Below are positions 24,792-33,600 of a stretch of DNA of 51,681 bases, one piece after another (positions within the stretch are counted from its first letter, which is position 1; each line of letters starts with the position of its first letter). A program made the translations under genes and the position numbers. The notes beneath the pieces were generated by a model, which worked only from the letters and a program-made list of their open reading frames with translations, did not search any database and was not told the origin of the DNA. Location of the stretch: contig CALYAB010000004.1 of the NCBI GenBank assembly GCA_944393395.1, positions 1 through 51,681 of the forward strand. The letters run 5' to 3'. The DNA is from an uncultured Clostridia bacterium. GTDB lineage: Bacteria; Bacillota; Clostridia; TANB77; CAG-508.

Positions 24792-25079
24792 ATGATGAAT
24801 AAATACGAAAGTATTATCATTGTTAATCCAAATGTTGATGAAGCAGGTTTAAAAGCTTTAGAAGAAAAATTTACAGGATTAATCAATGAAAATGGAAAAG
24901 TAGAATCAGTTGAACAAATGGGAAAAAGAAAATTAGCTTATGATATTAAAAAATTCAAAGAAGCTACATATGTTTTATTCAACTTTGAAGCTAATCCAGA
25001 ATTAATAGCTGAACTTGAAAGAGTTTACAGAATTACAGATGACGTTATTAAATTTATTACAGTAAGATTAGAAAAATAA
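24792..25079 (+). CDS. rpsF: 30S ribosomal protein S6
   Basis: A 95-residue S6. It contains KYESIIIVNPNVDEAG, the conserved GKRKLAYDIKKFKEATYVLF and the terminal YRITDDVIKFITVRLEK. S6 binds 16S rRNA with S18 on the platform of the small subunit. Two ATG codons lie side by side (24792 and 24795) after GGGAGGTGAAAG; either may be used. It is the first gene of the classic rpsF-ssb-rpsR operon. Confidence 0.96.
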   Translation: MMNKYESIIIVNPNVDEAGLKALEEKFTGLINENGKVESVEQMGKRKLAYDIKKFKEATYVLFNFEANPELIAELERVYRITDDVIKFITVRLEK

Positions 25080-25136
25080 TTATAAGAATTAAATAAAGAA
25101 GGGGCCTTTATTTAAAGTAAAGAAAGGTGAGTAATA

Positions 25137-25565
25137 ATGAATAAAGTAATATTAATGGGAAGATTAACAAGAGATCCAGAGACAAGATATACACAAACAA
25201 GTAATACATTAGTATCTTCATTTAGTTTAGCAGTAAATAGAAGGTTTGTAAGACAGGGAGAAGAAAGACAAGCTGATTTTATAAATATTGTTGCATGGAG
25301 TAAATTAGGAGAATTTTGTAGTAAATACTTTAAGAAAGGTCAACAAGTAGGAATTATAGGAAGAATTCAAACAAGAACATGGGATGATGACCAAGGGCAA
25401 AGACATTATGTTACAGAAGTAGTGGCAGAAGAAGCATATTTTGCAGACAGTAAAAGAGATACAGAAACATCAAATAATTCTTTTGAAAATACTTTTGGAG
25501 ATACAGCACCAGGAAACATGGGTTCAGATTTTGAAATGTCTTCAAGTGATGACCTACCATTCTAA
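25137..25565 (+). CDS. ssb: Single-stranded DNA-binding protein
   Basis: A 142-residue SSB. The N-terminal OB fold begins MNKVILMGRLTRDPETRYTQ and includes FINIVAWSKLGEFCSKYFKKG. A short linker leads to the acidic tip DDLPF, which recruits replication and repair partners. The central position between rpsF and rpsR is conserved in Firmicutes. AAAGGTGAG precedes the ATG. Confidence 0.96.
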   Translation: MNKVILMGRLTRDPETRYTQTSNTLVSSFSLAVNRRFVRQGEERQADFINIVAWSKLGEFCSKYFKKGQQVGIIGRIQTRTWDDDQGQRHYVTEVVAEEAYFADSKRDTETSNNSFENTFGDTAPGNMGSDFEMSSSDDLPF

Positions 25566-25585
25566 AATGTTAGGGGGAAAATAAA

Positions 25586-25864
25586 ATGGCAGATAAAAAG
25601 CAAAATAAGAGAAATAATAAAAATTATGATGAGGATTATAATCCAAGATTCAGAAAACAAAGAAAAAAAGTATGTGTATTATGTAGCGATAAAAACTTTG
25701 TTTTAGATTATAAAAATCCTGAACAATTAAAAAAGTTTGTTAGTGATAAAGGAAAAATTTTACCAAGAAGAGCTACAGGAACATGTGCAAAACATCAAAG
25801 AGATATTACATTAGCAATAAAAAGAGCAAGACATATAGCTTTATTACCATATGCACAAAAATAA
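25586..25864 (+). CDS. rpsR: 30S ribosomal protein S18
   Basis: A 92-residue S18 with a longer than usual basic N-terminal tail (about 20 residues). The core includes [24 protein letters not shown], the [30 protein letters not shown] motif split over residues 57-88. Three cysteines (in VCVLC and GTC) are of the kind that bind zinc in some S18 proteins. It ends the operon 20 bases before a strong terminator. Confidence 0.96.
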   Translation: MADKKQNKRNNKNYDEDYNPRFRKQRKKVCVLCSDKNFVLDYKNPEQLKKFVSDKGKILPRRATGTCAKHQRDITLAIKRARHIALLPYAQK

Positions 25865-25881
25865 TGTAAAAATAAGAACAT

Positions 25882-25927
25882 AAAAAGTAAAAGAGAGGAT
25901 TGAATTAATTCTCTCTTTTACTTTTTT
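25882..25927 (+). terminator. Terminator of the rpsF operon
   Basis: AAAAGTAAAAGAGAG and CTCTCTTTTACTTTT form a 15-bp stem, followed by further T residues. The T-run leads directly into palindromic repeat copy E. Confidence 0.9.
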
Positions 25928-25962
25928 CTTGAATAGGAAAAATCAAGTTTTTCCTATTCAAG
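25928..25962. repeat. Palindromic repeat, copy E
   Basis: Arms CTTGAATAGGAAAAA and TTTTTCCTATTCAAG. The 33-base core is the exact reverse complement of the core of copy A. It abuts the T-run of the rpsR terminator just as copy A abuts the HU terminator. Confidence 0.85.
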
Positions 25963-26072
25963 AATGCCACTTCACTTCAACGGTTGCACTTAATTAATTT
26001 TCGATAAATTGCAGTTATTATTGATATTACTGTCAACCACTTTACTAATATAATTTTCATCTTTGATGAGCT

Positions 26073-26249
26073 TTAATAAGAATATAAAACATCCTCGATA
26101 ATATCAGCAATTTCAGAAACAGAATGGTCTGACTGAATCAAGAAATTAGGATGTCCTTTAAATTCACCGTTATAAATAGAAATAGTTATTTGCCCAGAAA
26201 TATTTCCAACAACTCTGTTATCTTTATCTTGTAGATTTACAACATTCAT
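26073..26249 (-). CDS. 58-residue orphan protein
   Basis: A short gene on the minus strand starting MNVVNLQDKDNRVVGN and ending IIEDVLYSY. It is supported by a consensus AAAAGGAGGT eight bases before the ATG, by an extended -10 element upstream and by a protein-like composition with mixed polar and hydrophobic residues. I do not recognise a family. No membrane segment, signal peptide or cysteine is present, so it should be a small cytoplasmic protein; an alternating beta pattern (NISGQITISIYNGEF) followed by a helix is likely. It diverges from the membrane-anchored gene at 26418. Confidence 0.6.
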   Translation of the reverse strand: MNVVNLQDKDNRVVGNISGQITISIYNGEFKGHPNFLIQSDHSVSEIADIIEDVLYSY

Positions 26250-26283
26250 GAGTTTACCTCCTTTTCATTAGTTAACAGACAAA

Positions 26284-26292
26284 ATTATAACA
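26284..26292 (-). promoter_or_regulatory. Extended -10 promoter of the 58-residue gene
   Basis: On the minus strand TGTTATAAT gives a TG-extended -10 (TATAAT at 26284-26289), 34 bases before the start codon. No good -35 hexamer is at the right distance. Confidence 0.4.
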
Positions 26293-26417
26293 AACGAAAA
26301 AATAAAAAGGTGTCGAAATGTGTCATATAGATAAAAAAATATAAAAAATAATAATAAAGTATGGTAAAATAAAAAATATGAGATATAATAAAGTAGAAAT
26401 TTTAGAAGAAGGATAGG

Positions 26418-27119
26418 ATGCTAATGAAAAAACTGATTGTTATTATCTTAATTTTACTAATAATATTTATTGGAATGTATGTATATAGGGAAAATCAAAT
26501 AGCTAGTAATAAAAGTACTGAAGTAACAGTTGATGAAATAAGTAAAATAGAAACATATATACAAAAAATATATATGTGGAAAGAGATTACTGGAGAAGCT
26601 CTACCAGTTTTTGATAACATAAATAATGCACCTGATGTTTGGATATGGGAAGTTGTAAAGAAAAATTTAGAAGAGTATGAATTATCATATGAACAGTTGC
26701 AAGATAAAGCAAAAGAAATATTTGGAGAAGATCTACAAAAAGAATTTCCTAGAGAAGGATATGAATATATGAAATATAATGAAGAAACAAACACATATTA
26801 TGCAGTAGGAACAGGTTTAGATAATCAAGAGGACGTTTTTTTGCTAGATCAAATAAATAGAACTGAAAATGGATATAGTGTCCAAATTGTAGAATATCTT
26901 GAAGATTATTCAGAAGCATATAATACTGAAGAAACAGAGTATAATATTGAAATAAGAAATTTGAAAGATGAAACAATAGGAACTGTAAAAAACACAGATG
27001 ATGAAACAAGTATACAACAATTAGTGAAAGATAATATAGACAAATTCACAAAAAAAGAAGTTGAATTAAAATCAGATTCAGAAGGAAACATATATGTAAC
27101 AGCTGTAAAGAATATTTAA
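26418..27119 (+). CDS. Membrane-anchored protein of unknown function
   Basis: A 233-residue protein. One hydrophobic helix at residues 4-23 (LIVIILILLIIFIGMYVY) has no cysteine lipobox, so it is probably an uncleaved anchor with an extracytoplasmic body of about 205 residues. That body is acidic, with many Glu, Asp and Tyr, and I recognise no domain. GAAGGATAGG precedes two in-frame ATGs (26418 and 26424). The next gene begins 23 bases later, so it is probably cotranscribed with the PflX-like protein. Confidence 0.7.
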   Translation: MLMKKLIVIILILLIIFIGMYVYRENQIASNKSTEVTVDEISKIETYIQKIYMWKEITGEALPVFDNINNAPDVWIWEVVKKNLEEYELSYEQLQDKAKEIFGEDLQKEFPREGYEYMKYNEETNTYYAVGTGLDNQEDVFLLDQINRTENGYSVQIVEYLEDYSEAYNTEETEYNIEIRNLKDETIGTVKNTDDETSIQQLVKDNIDKFTKKEVELKSDSEGNIYVTAVKNI

Positions 27120-27142
27120 AAATATTTTGTGAGAGGTAAAAA

Positions 27143-28027
27143 ATGAATTTAGCAAAATGTGAAATATGTCCACATAAATGTAGAATTGATAGAACCAAAA
27201 ATCAAATAGGAAGATGTAAAAGTACAGATAAAGTAAAAATTGCATTATATTCAATACATGATTTTGAAGAACCTTGCATAAGTGGAAAAAATGGTTCAGG
27301 AACAGTATTTTTCTCAAATTGTAATATGAATTGTATATATTGCCAAAATTATGAGATTAGCCAAGAAGGAAGAGGAAAAGAAATATCTATAGAAGAATTA
27401 GCAGAAATATTTATTGAACAACAAAACAGAAATGTAGAAAATATAAATTTAGTAACTCCTACAAGTTATGTCCTTCAAATTATAGAAGCAATAAAAATTG
27501 CAAAATCAAATGGTTTAAAAATACCAATTGTATATAATACAAATGGATATGAAAGAGTAGAAACTTTGAAATTATTAAAAGGATATATAGATATATATTT
27601 ACCAGACTTAAAATATTATGAGGATAAAATCGGAAAGAAATATTCAAAAATAGATAATTACTTCGAAATAGCAACAAAAGCTATAAAAGAAATGTATAGA
27701 CAAGTAGGGGATCCTAAACTAGATGAAAGAGGAATTATAAAAAAGGGATTAATGATAAGACATTTAGTTTTACCGAACAATATAGAAAATAGTAAAAAAG
27801 TTTTGAAATGGATAAAAGAAAATATAGATGAAAATGTATATATAGATATTATGGCACAATATTTTCCTACATGTAAAGCAAAAGAGAATTTAGAGTTAAA
27901 TAGAAAATTAACAAAAGAGGAGTATGAAGAAATAGAACAATATGTATATGAATTAGATATAAAAAATGGATATATGCAAGAATTAGGAGAGCATGAGGAA
28001 GAATATGTACCAAAATGGGAATTTTAG
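27143..28027 (+). CDS. Radical SAM protein, PflX-like
   Basis: A 294-residue radical SAM protein of the COG1313/PflX group, related to pyruvate formate-lyase activases but with undefined function. The radical SAM cysteines are C60, C64 and C67 (CNMNCIYC). An N-terminal cysteine cluster (C6, C9, C13, C25) precedes them and could bind a second cluster or zinc. YNTNGYERVETLKLL and the strand IDIYLPDLKYY are typical of the group. GAGAGGTAAAAA precedes the ATG. The protein is complete and follows the membrane-anchored gene closely. Confidence 0.85.
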   Translation: MNLAKCEICPHKCRIDRTKNQIGRCKSTDKVKIALYSIHDFEEPCISGKNGSGTVFFSNCNMNCIYCQNYEISQEGRGKEISIEELAEIFIEQQNRNVENINLVTPTSYVLQIIEAIKIAKSNGLKIPIVYNTNGYERVETLKLLKGYIDIYLPDLKYYEDKIGKKYSKIDNYFEIATKAIKEMYRQVGDPKLDERGIIKKGLMIRHLVLPNNIENSKKVLKWIKENIDENVYIDIMAQYFPTCKAKENLELNRKLTKEEYEEIEQYVYELDIKNGYMQELGEHEEEYVPKWEF

Positions 28028-28055
28028 CTATTTGAACGATAATAATCATTATCTA

Positions 28056-28129
28056 TACAATTCACGGCCTAAAAACATCTAAGGTTTTGTGATATATATC
28101 ACAATATTTAGTAATAGCTGTGAATTGTA
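28056..28129. mobile_element. Short MITE copy with TACAATTCAC ends
   Basis: TACAATTCACGGC (28056-28068) and GCTGTGAATTGTA (28117-28129) are imperfect inverted ends. The centre is the palindrome GTGATATATATCAC. Left and right parts match 24380-24430 and 24545-24584, including CCTAAAAACATCTAA, so this is the short form of that element. It lies in the 200-base spacer between the PflX-like gene and thyA. Confidence 0.75.
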
Positions 28130-28228
28130 ACATTTATTAACTTTTGAATTTACAAAATCATGAAAATAGCTTGTAAAAAAATATAAAATTTGATATATTG
28201 AAAAAAATATTGAAATGGAGGAATAAAA

Positions 28229-29086
28229 ATGACACAAGCAGATGAACAATTTATAAAAACATGTAAAGAAATTATAGAAAATGGATATTCATCAAAAGGA
28301 ACTAATGTAAGGACAAGATGGGATGATGGAGAAGAGGCAAATTATGTATCAATTGTAGGAGTTCAAAACAAATATGATGTAGGAAAAGAATTTCCAATGA
28401 TAACATTAAGAAATAATACAAAAACATTCAAAAATGCAATTGATGAAATATTATGGATATGGCAAAAGAAATCTAATAAAGTTAGTGAATTAAATTCTCA
28501 TATATAGGATCAATGGGCAAATGAAGAAGGAACAATTGGAAAAGCATATGGATACCAATTAGCAAAAAAATATGAGTTTAAAACAAAAGAAGGAATTAAG
28601 CTAATGGATCAAGTAGATTATGTTTTATATTTACTAAAAAATGACCAATCAAGTAGAAGAATTATGACAAATTTATTTAATCATGAAGAATTAAAAGATA
28701 TGGAGCTAGAACCATGCGCATATGGAACACAATGGTTAGTAAAAGGAGGAAAATTACATTTAATATTAAACCAACGTTCACAAGATATGTTAACAGCTAA
28801 TGGCTGGAATTTAATGCAATATGCAGCGTTACAATATATGTTTGCACAAGTGTCAGGGCTTGAAGTTGGAACATTAACACATAATATAGGTGATTGTCAT
28901 ATATATGATAGACATATTCCACTTGTGGAAAAACTACTTGCAACGGAGCCAATTAATGTAACTCCAAAATTAGTAATAAAAAATCCAACAAAAAATTTCT
29001 ATGATTTTAAAGTAGAAGATTTTGAAATAGAAGGATATGATTATAATAAAGAAGTGAAAATTGGAAAAATACCAGTAGCAATATAA
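28229..29086 (+). pseudogene. thyA: Thymidylate synthase with an in-frame amber stop
   Basis: The full frame is 286 codons and encodes a thymidylate synthase, which methylates dUMP to dTMP using methylene-tetrahydrofolate. Codon 93 (28505-28507) is TAG where the family has Trp (SHI-stop-DQWANEEGT; E. coli has TIWDEWADENG). A single G-to-A change from TGG explains it. The rest is intact: the catalytic cysteine in LEPCAYGTQW, the RSQDM region, GWNLMQYAALQYM, and the terminal DCHIYDRHI. As written only a 92-residue stub would be made. TAG is used as an ordinary stop by other genes here, so general recoding is unlikely. GGAGGAATAAAA precedes the ATG. Confidence 0.88.
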
Positions 29087-29142
29087 CGAAAGCATTCATA
29101 GCAAAATCAAAAATTATAACAAAGAAAGGAATATAGATTAAA

Positions 29143-29628
29143 ATGTTAAGTATCATAGTAGCAAAGGCAAAAAATAATGTAATAGGAAAAAATAATAAAT
29201 TATTATGGCATATATCAGATGATTTAAAAAGATTTAAGGAATTAACAACAAACCATACTATCATTATGGGAAGAAAAACGTTTGAATCTTTAGGAAGAGT
29301 ACTTCCTAATAGAAAACATATTGTATTTAGTAATAACCCAGATTTTAAGGTAGATGATGAAAATGTAGAAGTTGTTCATTCAATGTTACAAATACAAGAA
29401 TATATAGAAAGTGAGGAAGAAGCATTTGTAATAGGAGGAGCAATTATATATAATTTATTAATGCCATATGTGAAAAAAATGTATGTAACAGAAATAGATA
29501 AAGAATTTGAAGGTGATACATTTTTTCCTAGAATTAATAAAGAAACATGGAAAGAAATTAGCAGAGAAAAAGGACCAGAGGATTCAGAAAATAAGTTCAC
29601 ATATGAATATGTAATTTATGAACGTTAG
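29143..29628 (+). CDS. folA: Dihydrofolate reductase
   Basis: A 161-residue DHFR that regenerates tetrahydrofolate with NADPH, the partner reaction to thymidylate synthase. It has LSIIVAKAKNNVIGKNNKLLW at the start (residues 2-22 region), the substrate-contacting DDLKRFKELT, the NADPH motif IIMGRKTFESLG, and VIGGAIIYNLLMPYV. The gene follows thyA by 57 bases, as in many bacteria. AAAGAAAGGAATAT precedes the ATG; it is a weak binding site. The TAG stop overlaps the first base of the large inverted repeat. Confidence 0.94.
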   Translation: MLSIIVAKAKNNVIGKNNKLLWHISDDLKRFKELTTNHTIIMGRKTFESLGRVLPNRKHIVFSNNPDFKVDDENVEVVHSMLQIQEYIESEEEAFVIGGAIIYNLLMPYVKKMYVTEIDKEFEGDTFFPRINKETWKEISREKGPEDSENKFTYEYVIYER

Positions 29629-29796
29629 GGACGTGCCAAAATGGACAAAAAATGGTCAAAAGGGACAGGCATAAAAATATAATAAAATGAAAAGCATGGC
29701 ATATATCTATAAATTGTAATATATGTCATGTTTTTTTATTTCATGAAAAGAACGCCTGTCCCTTTTGACCATTTTTTGTCCATTTTGGCACGTCCC
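29628..29796. mobile_element. Large inverted repeat with perfect 43-bp arms
   Basis: Left arm 29628-29670 begins GGGACGTGCCAAAATGGAC and right arm 29754-29796 is its exact complement over all 43 bases. The 83-base AT-rich centre holds a smaller hairpin (CATGGCATATAT with ATATATGTCATG). No protein is encoded. The GGGAC...GTCCC ends resemble REP-type sequences linked to Y1 transposases in Clostridia. It begins at the folA stop and may also end its transcript. Confidence 0.8.
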
Positions 29797-29848
29797 CAAT
29801 GACACAATGAAAAAAAGAAAAAATTTTCTTCTACTTTTTCTTTCTATA

Positions 29849-29857
29849 TGATATAAT
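29849..29857 (+). promoter_or_regulatory. Extended -10 promoter of the ABC operon
   Basis: TGATATAAT contains a perfect TATAAT (29852-29857) with a TG extension, 42 bases before the ABC ATPase start. The -35 region is not recognisable. Confidence 0.4.
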
Positions 29858-29899
29858 GTCATCATAATAACAAAATCTCTTATGGAAGGGAGAATTTAT

Positions 29900-30601
29900 A
29901 TGGCATATATAGAATTTAAAAATGTTTGTAAAGAATATAAAATGGGAGAAATTATAATAAAGGCACTTGATAATACAAATTTTTCAATTGAAAAAGGAGA
30001 ATTAGTTGTTGTTGTAGGCCCATCAGGTGCAGGAAAAACAACTGCACTTAACATACTAGGAGGAATGGATAGTGTTACTTCAGGAGATGTAACAGTTGAT
30101 GGGAAAAATGTGGCAAAATTAAAAAATAAAGAACTTATCAAATATAGGAGAGAAGATATAGGTTTTGTATTCCAATTTTATAATTTGGTACAAAATTTAA
30201 CAGCAATTGAAAATGTAGAACTTGCAACACAAATTTGTAAAGATTCTTTAAGTCCAGATGAAGTTATGGAAAAAGTAGGATTATCTGATAGGAAAAAGAA
30301 TTTTCCATCTCAATTATCAGGAGGAGAACAACAAAGAGTGGCAATTGCTAGAGCTATTGCAAAAAATCCAAAACTATTATTATGTGATGAGCCAACAGGT
30401 GCGTTAGACTACAAAACAGGTAAACAAATATTAAAATTGTTACAAGATACCGCAAGGAAAGAAAATATGACTGTTATTATTATTACACATAATGCAGCTA
30501 TTGCACCAATGGCTGATAAGATTATTAGATTTAAAAATGGAACAGCAGAAAAAATTGAAATAAATGAGAATCCAATTCCAGTAGAAAATATAGAATGGTA
30601 A
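29900..30601 (+). CDS. ABC transporter ATP-binding protein (MacB/LolD type)
   Basis: A 233-residue ABC ATPase. Walker A is GPSGAGKTT, the Q-loop is in [14 protein letters not shown], the signature is LSGGEQQRV and Walker [12 protein letters not shown]. The last is typical of ATPases paired with FtsX-like permeases in exporters or mechanotransmission systems. ATG 29900 is preferred over 29882 because GGAAGGGAG lies between them at proper distance. The permease gene starts 29 bases after the stop. Substrate is unknown; an antimicrobial-peptide or cell-envelope role is a guess from the family. Confidence 0.93.
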   Translation: MAYIEFKNVCKEYKMGEIIIKALDNTNFSIEKGELVVVVGPSGAGKTTALNILGGMDSVTSGDVTVDGKNVAKLKNKELIKYRREDIGFVFQFYNLVQNLTAIENVELATQICKDSLSPDEVMEKVGLSDRKKNFPSQLSGGEQQRVAIARAIAKNPKLLLCDEPTGALDYKTGKQILKLLQDTARKENMTVIIITHNAAIAPMADKIIRFKNGTAEKIEINENPIPVENIEW

Positions 30602-30630
30602 TAAAAAACATAGTTTTGGAGGTGATGCGA

Positions 30631-33600
30631 GTGAAAATTAAAAAGGCATTACTAAAAGATACATTTAAGGAAATAAAAAAATCATATAAAAGATTTATAT
30701 CAATTTTACTTATGGCGTTATTAGGTGTTGGCTTTTTTGCAGGATTAAGAGCTACTTCACCAGATATGGTGGACTCTATAGATACATATTATAAAAATCA
30801 AAATGTATATGATATAGAAATCATGTCTACATTAGGATTAACAGATGATGATATAGAAGCTTTATCTAATATAGAAAATGTGGCAAATGTTTATGGTACA
30901 TATAGTAAAGATGGATTGATAAAAACAAGTGATAAAGAAATTGTTTCAAAAATTTTATGTGTTGAAGATATTAACAAACCAGTGCTAGTAGAAGGAAAGA
31001 TGCCTGAAAATGTAGATGAATGTGTAGTAGAAGAAAAATTTTTGAAAGATACTGATAAATCTATCGGAGATATAATTGAGATAGAACCAGAGACTACAGA
31101 AGGAGAAGAAACAGAATATTTAAAAAATAAAACTTTAAAAATTGTGGGAACAGTTGAAAGTCCTCTATACATATCAAGAGAAAGAGGAAATACAAAGTTA
31201 GGAACAGGAGTTATTAATTATTATATCTATGTTAATAAAGAAAATGTGAACTCAGATATATATACAGAAATCTATATAACTTTAGAAAATAGTCATAAAT
31301 ATCAAACAGCAAGCAATAAATATGAAGATTATGTTGAAGAAACTAAAAGCAAAATAGAAGAAATAAAAGAAGAAAGAGAAAATGCTAGATATCAGGAACT
31401 AATTGATGAGGCAAATGAAGAAATTGCAAAGGCTGAAGAAGAATTTAATACAGAAAAACAAAATGGTGAGGCTCAAATTCAAGAGGCAGAAAACGAGATT
31501 ACTGACGGAAAAGCACAAATAGAAACGGCAGAAACGGAAATTAGTAGTAATGAAACTAAAGCTAAAAAAGAATTTGCAAATGCAGAGGCACAAATCGAAT
31601 CAGCGAAAACAGAAGTTGCTAAAAATGCACTTAGATTAAATAATCAAAAAATAGAAGCTGAAAAAGGATTCGAACAAGCAGAACAACAAAAAGCTGGATT
31701 GCAAAGTACTTTGGATAATATAAATAATGCAATAAAAATTACGGAAAATAGTATAGCAGAAAAGCAAAATGAATTACAAACGGCTGAAACAGAAGAGAAA
31801 AAGGAAAGTATTAATCAAGAAATAGCAAAATTACAAGCAGAAAAACAAGTATATGAAACTAATAAACAATCTGTTCAAGCAGGAATAACAGAAATAGACA
31901 ATCAAATTGCAAGTGGAAGAGCTCAATTACAAAGTGCAGAAGCACAAATTAATAGTGCAAAAAGTCAAATAGAAAAACAAGAAAACACATTACAACAAAC
32001 AAAAAATAAAACAAATTCTCAGATTGCAAGTTCAAAAAAAGAATTAGAAGCATCAAAGCAAGAAATAGCAACAGCAGAAGCTGAATTAGAAAAAAATAGA
32101 GCGGAGTTTAATAGCAAAATAGAGGAAGCAGAAGGAAAATTAATTGATGCTAAAGAAAAAGTATCTGAAATTGAAAAAGCAAAATGGTACATATTAGATA
32201 GGCAACAAAACGCAGGATATAATAGTTATATTCAAGATACAAAAAGTATAGAGAATTTAAGTATTGTATTCCCAATAGTATTTTTTGCGATAGCGACCCT
32301 AGTTTCATTGACATCTATGACTAGAATGGTAGAAGAGCAAAGACAAGAAATAGGAACATTAAAAGCATTGGGATATAATAAAATACATATTATGCAAAAA
32401 TATGTAATCTACTCAAGTTTAGCGTGTATAATAGGTGGAATTATTGGAATGAATATAGGATTTCAACTATTACCAAGAATTATATGGGATATGTATGAAA
32501 TGATGTACACAATACCTGAATTCATCGTATCATTTAACCATCAATATTCTTCAATAGGTTTAGGATTAATATATATATGTATTGTGGGAGCAACTTTATA
32601 TACCATAATAAAAGAAGTAAAAAATACGCCAGCAAATTTGCTAAGACCAAAAGCACCAAAATATGGGAAAAGAGTTTTACTAGAAAGAGTGAATTTTATT
32701 TGGAAAAGACTAAAATTTTCACATAAAGTCACAGTAAGAAATATATTCAGATATAAGAAAAGATTTTTAATGACAATTATAGGGATTATGGGATGTACTT
32801 CATTAATACTTGCAGGATTTGGGTTAAAAGATTCTATATCTTCAATATTGCCAAATCAGTATGAAGATATATTTGATTATGATATCCAAGTAAGTTTAAA
32901 AACATCTTTAAATCAAGAACAGAAAGATAGATATATATCAGAATTAAAACAAAAAGAAGAAATTAATGATGTGTTAGAAACATATATGGAGTCTGCAACA
33001 GCTGAAAGAGATGATAAAAGTGAAACTGTCCAAATAGTGGTACCCAAAGATAAAAATGAAATTGATAAAATGATAAAATTAAGAGATATAAAAACAAAAG
33101 AGAAATTTGAATTATCAGAAGAAGGAATTATTATAACAGATAAATTAGCAGAGCTAATAGGAGCAGAAGTGGGAGACACTATAAAAATAACTACTTCTGA
33201 CAATGAAGAAAAAGAAATAAAAATTGTTGAAATTACTGAAAATTATATAAGTCATTATATATATATGTCAAAAGAACTTTATCAACAAATTTATGGGGAA
33301 GAATATAGTACAAATGTATTACTAATACAAGATAATGACTTATCAGAAGAACAAGAAGAAACTATTATGCAAGAAATGGTATCAAAAAATGAAGTATCAA
33401 CAGTAACTTTAACAAAAACAACAATGAAAACATTAGATGATACAATGAATTCACTAAATTATGTAGTAGCCATTTTAATTGTATCAGCAGGATTATTAGC
33501 TTTTGTTGTATTATATAATTTATCGAATATTAATATAAGTGAAAGAATAAGAGAATTAGCAACAATAAAAGTTTTAGGCTTTTATGATAGAGAAGTATAT

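Noticed and set aside
28505-28507. Stop-codon recoding (UAG read as an amino acid)
   Set aside because: Other genes here, such as rpiB, hslO and folA, end in TAG, and the expected residue is Trp. Mutation or error is simpler.
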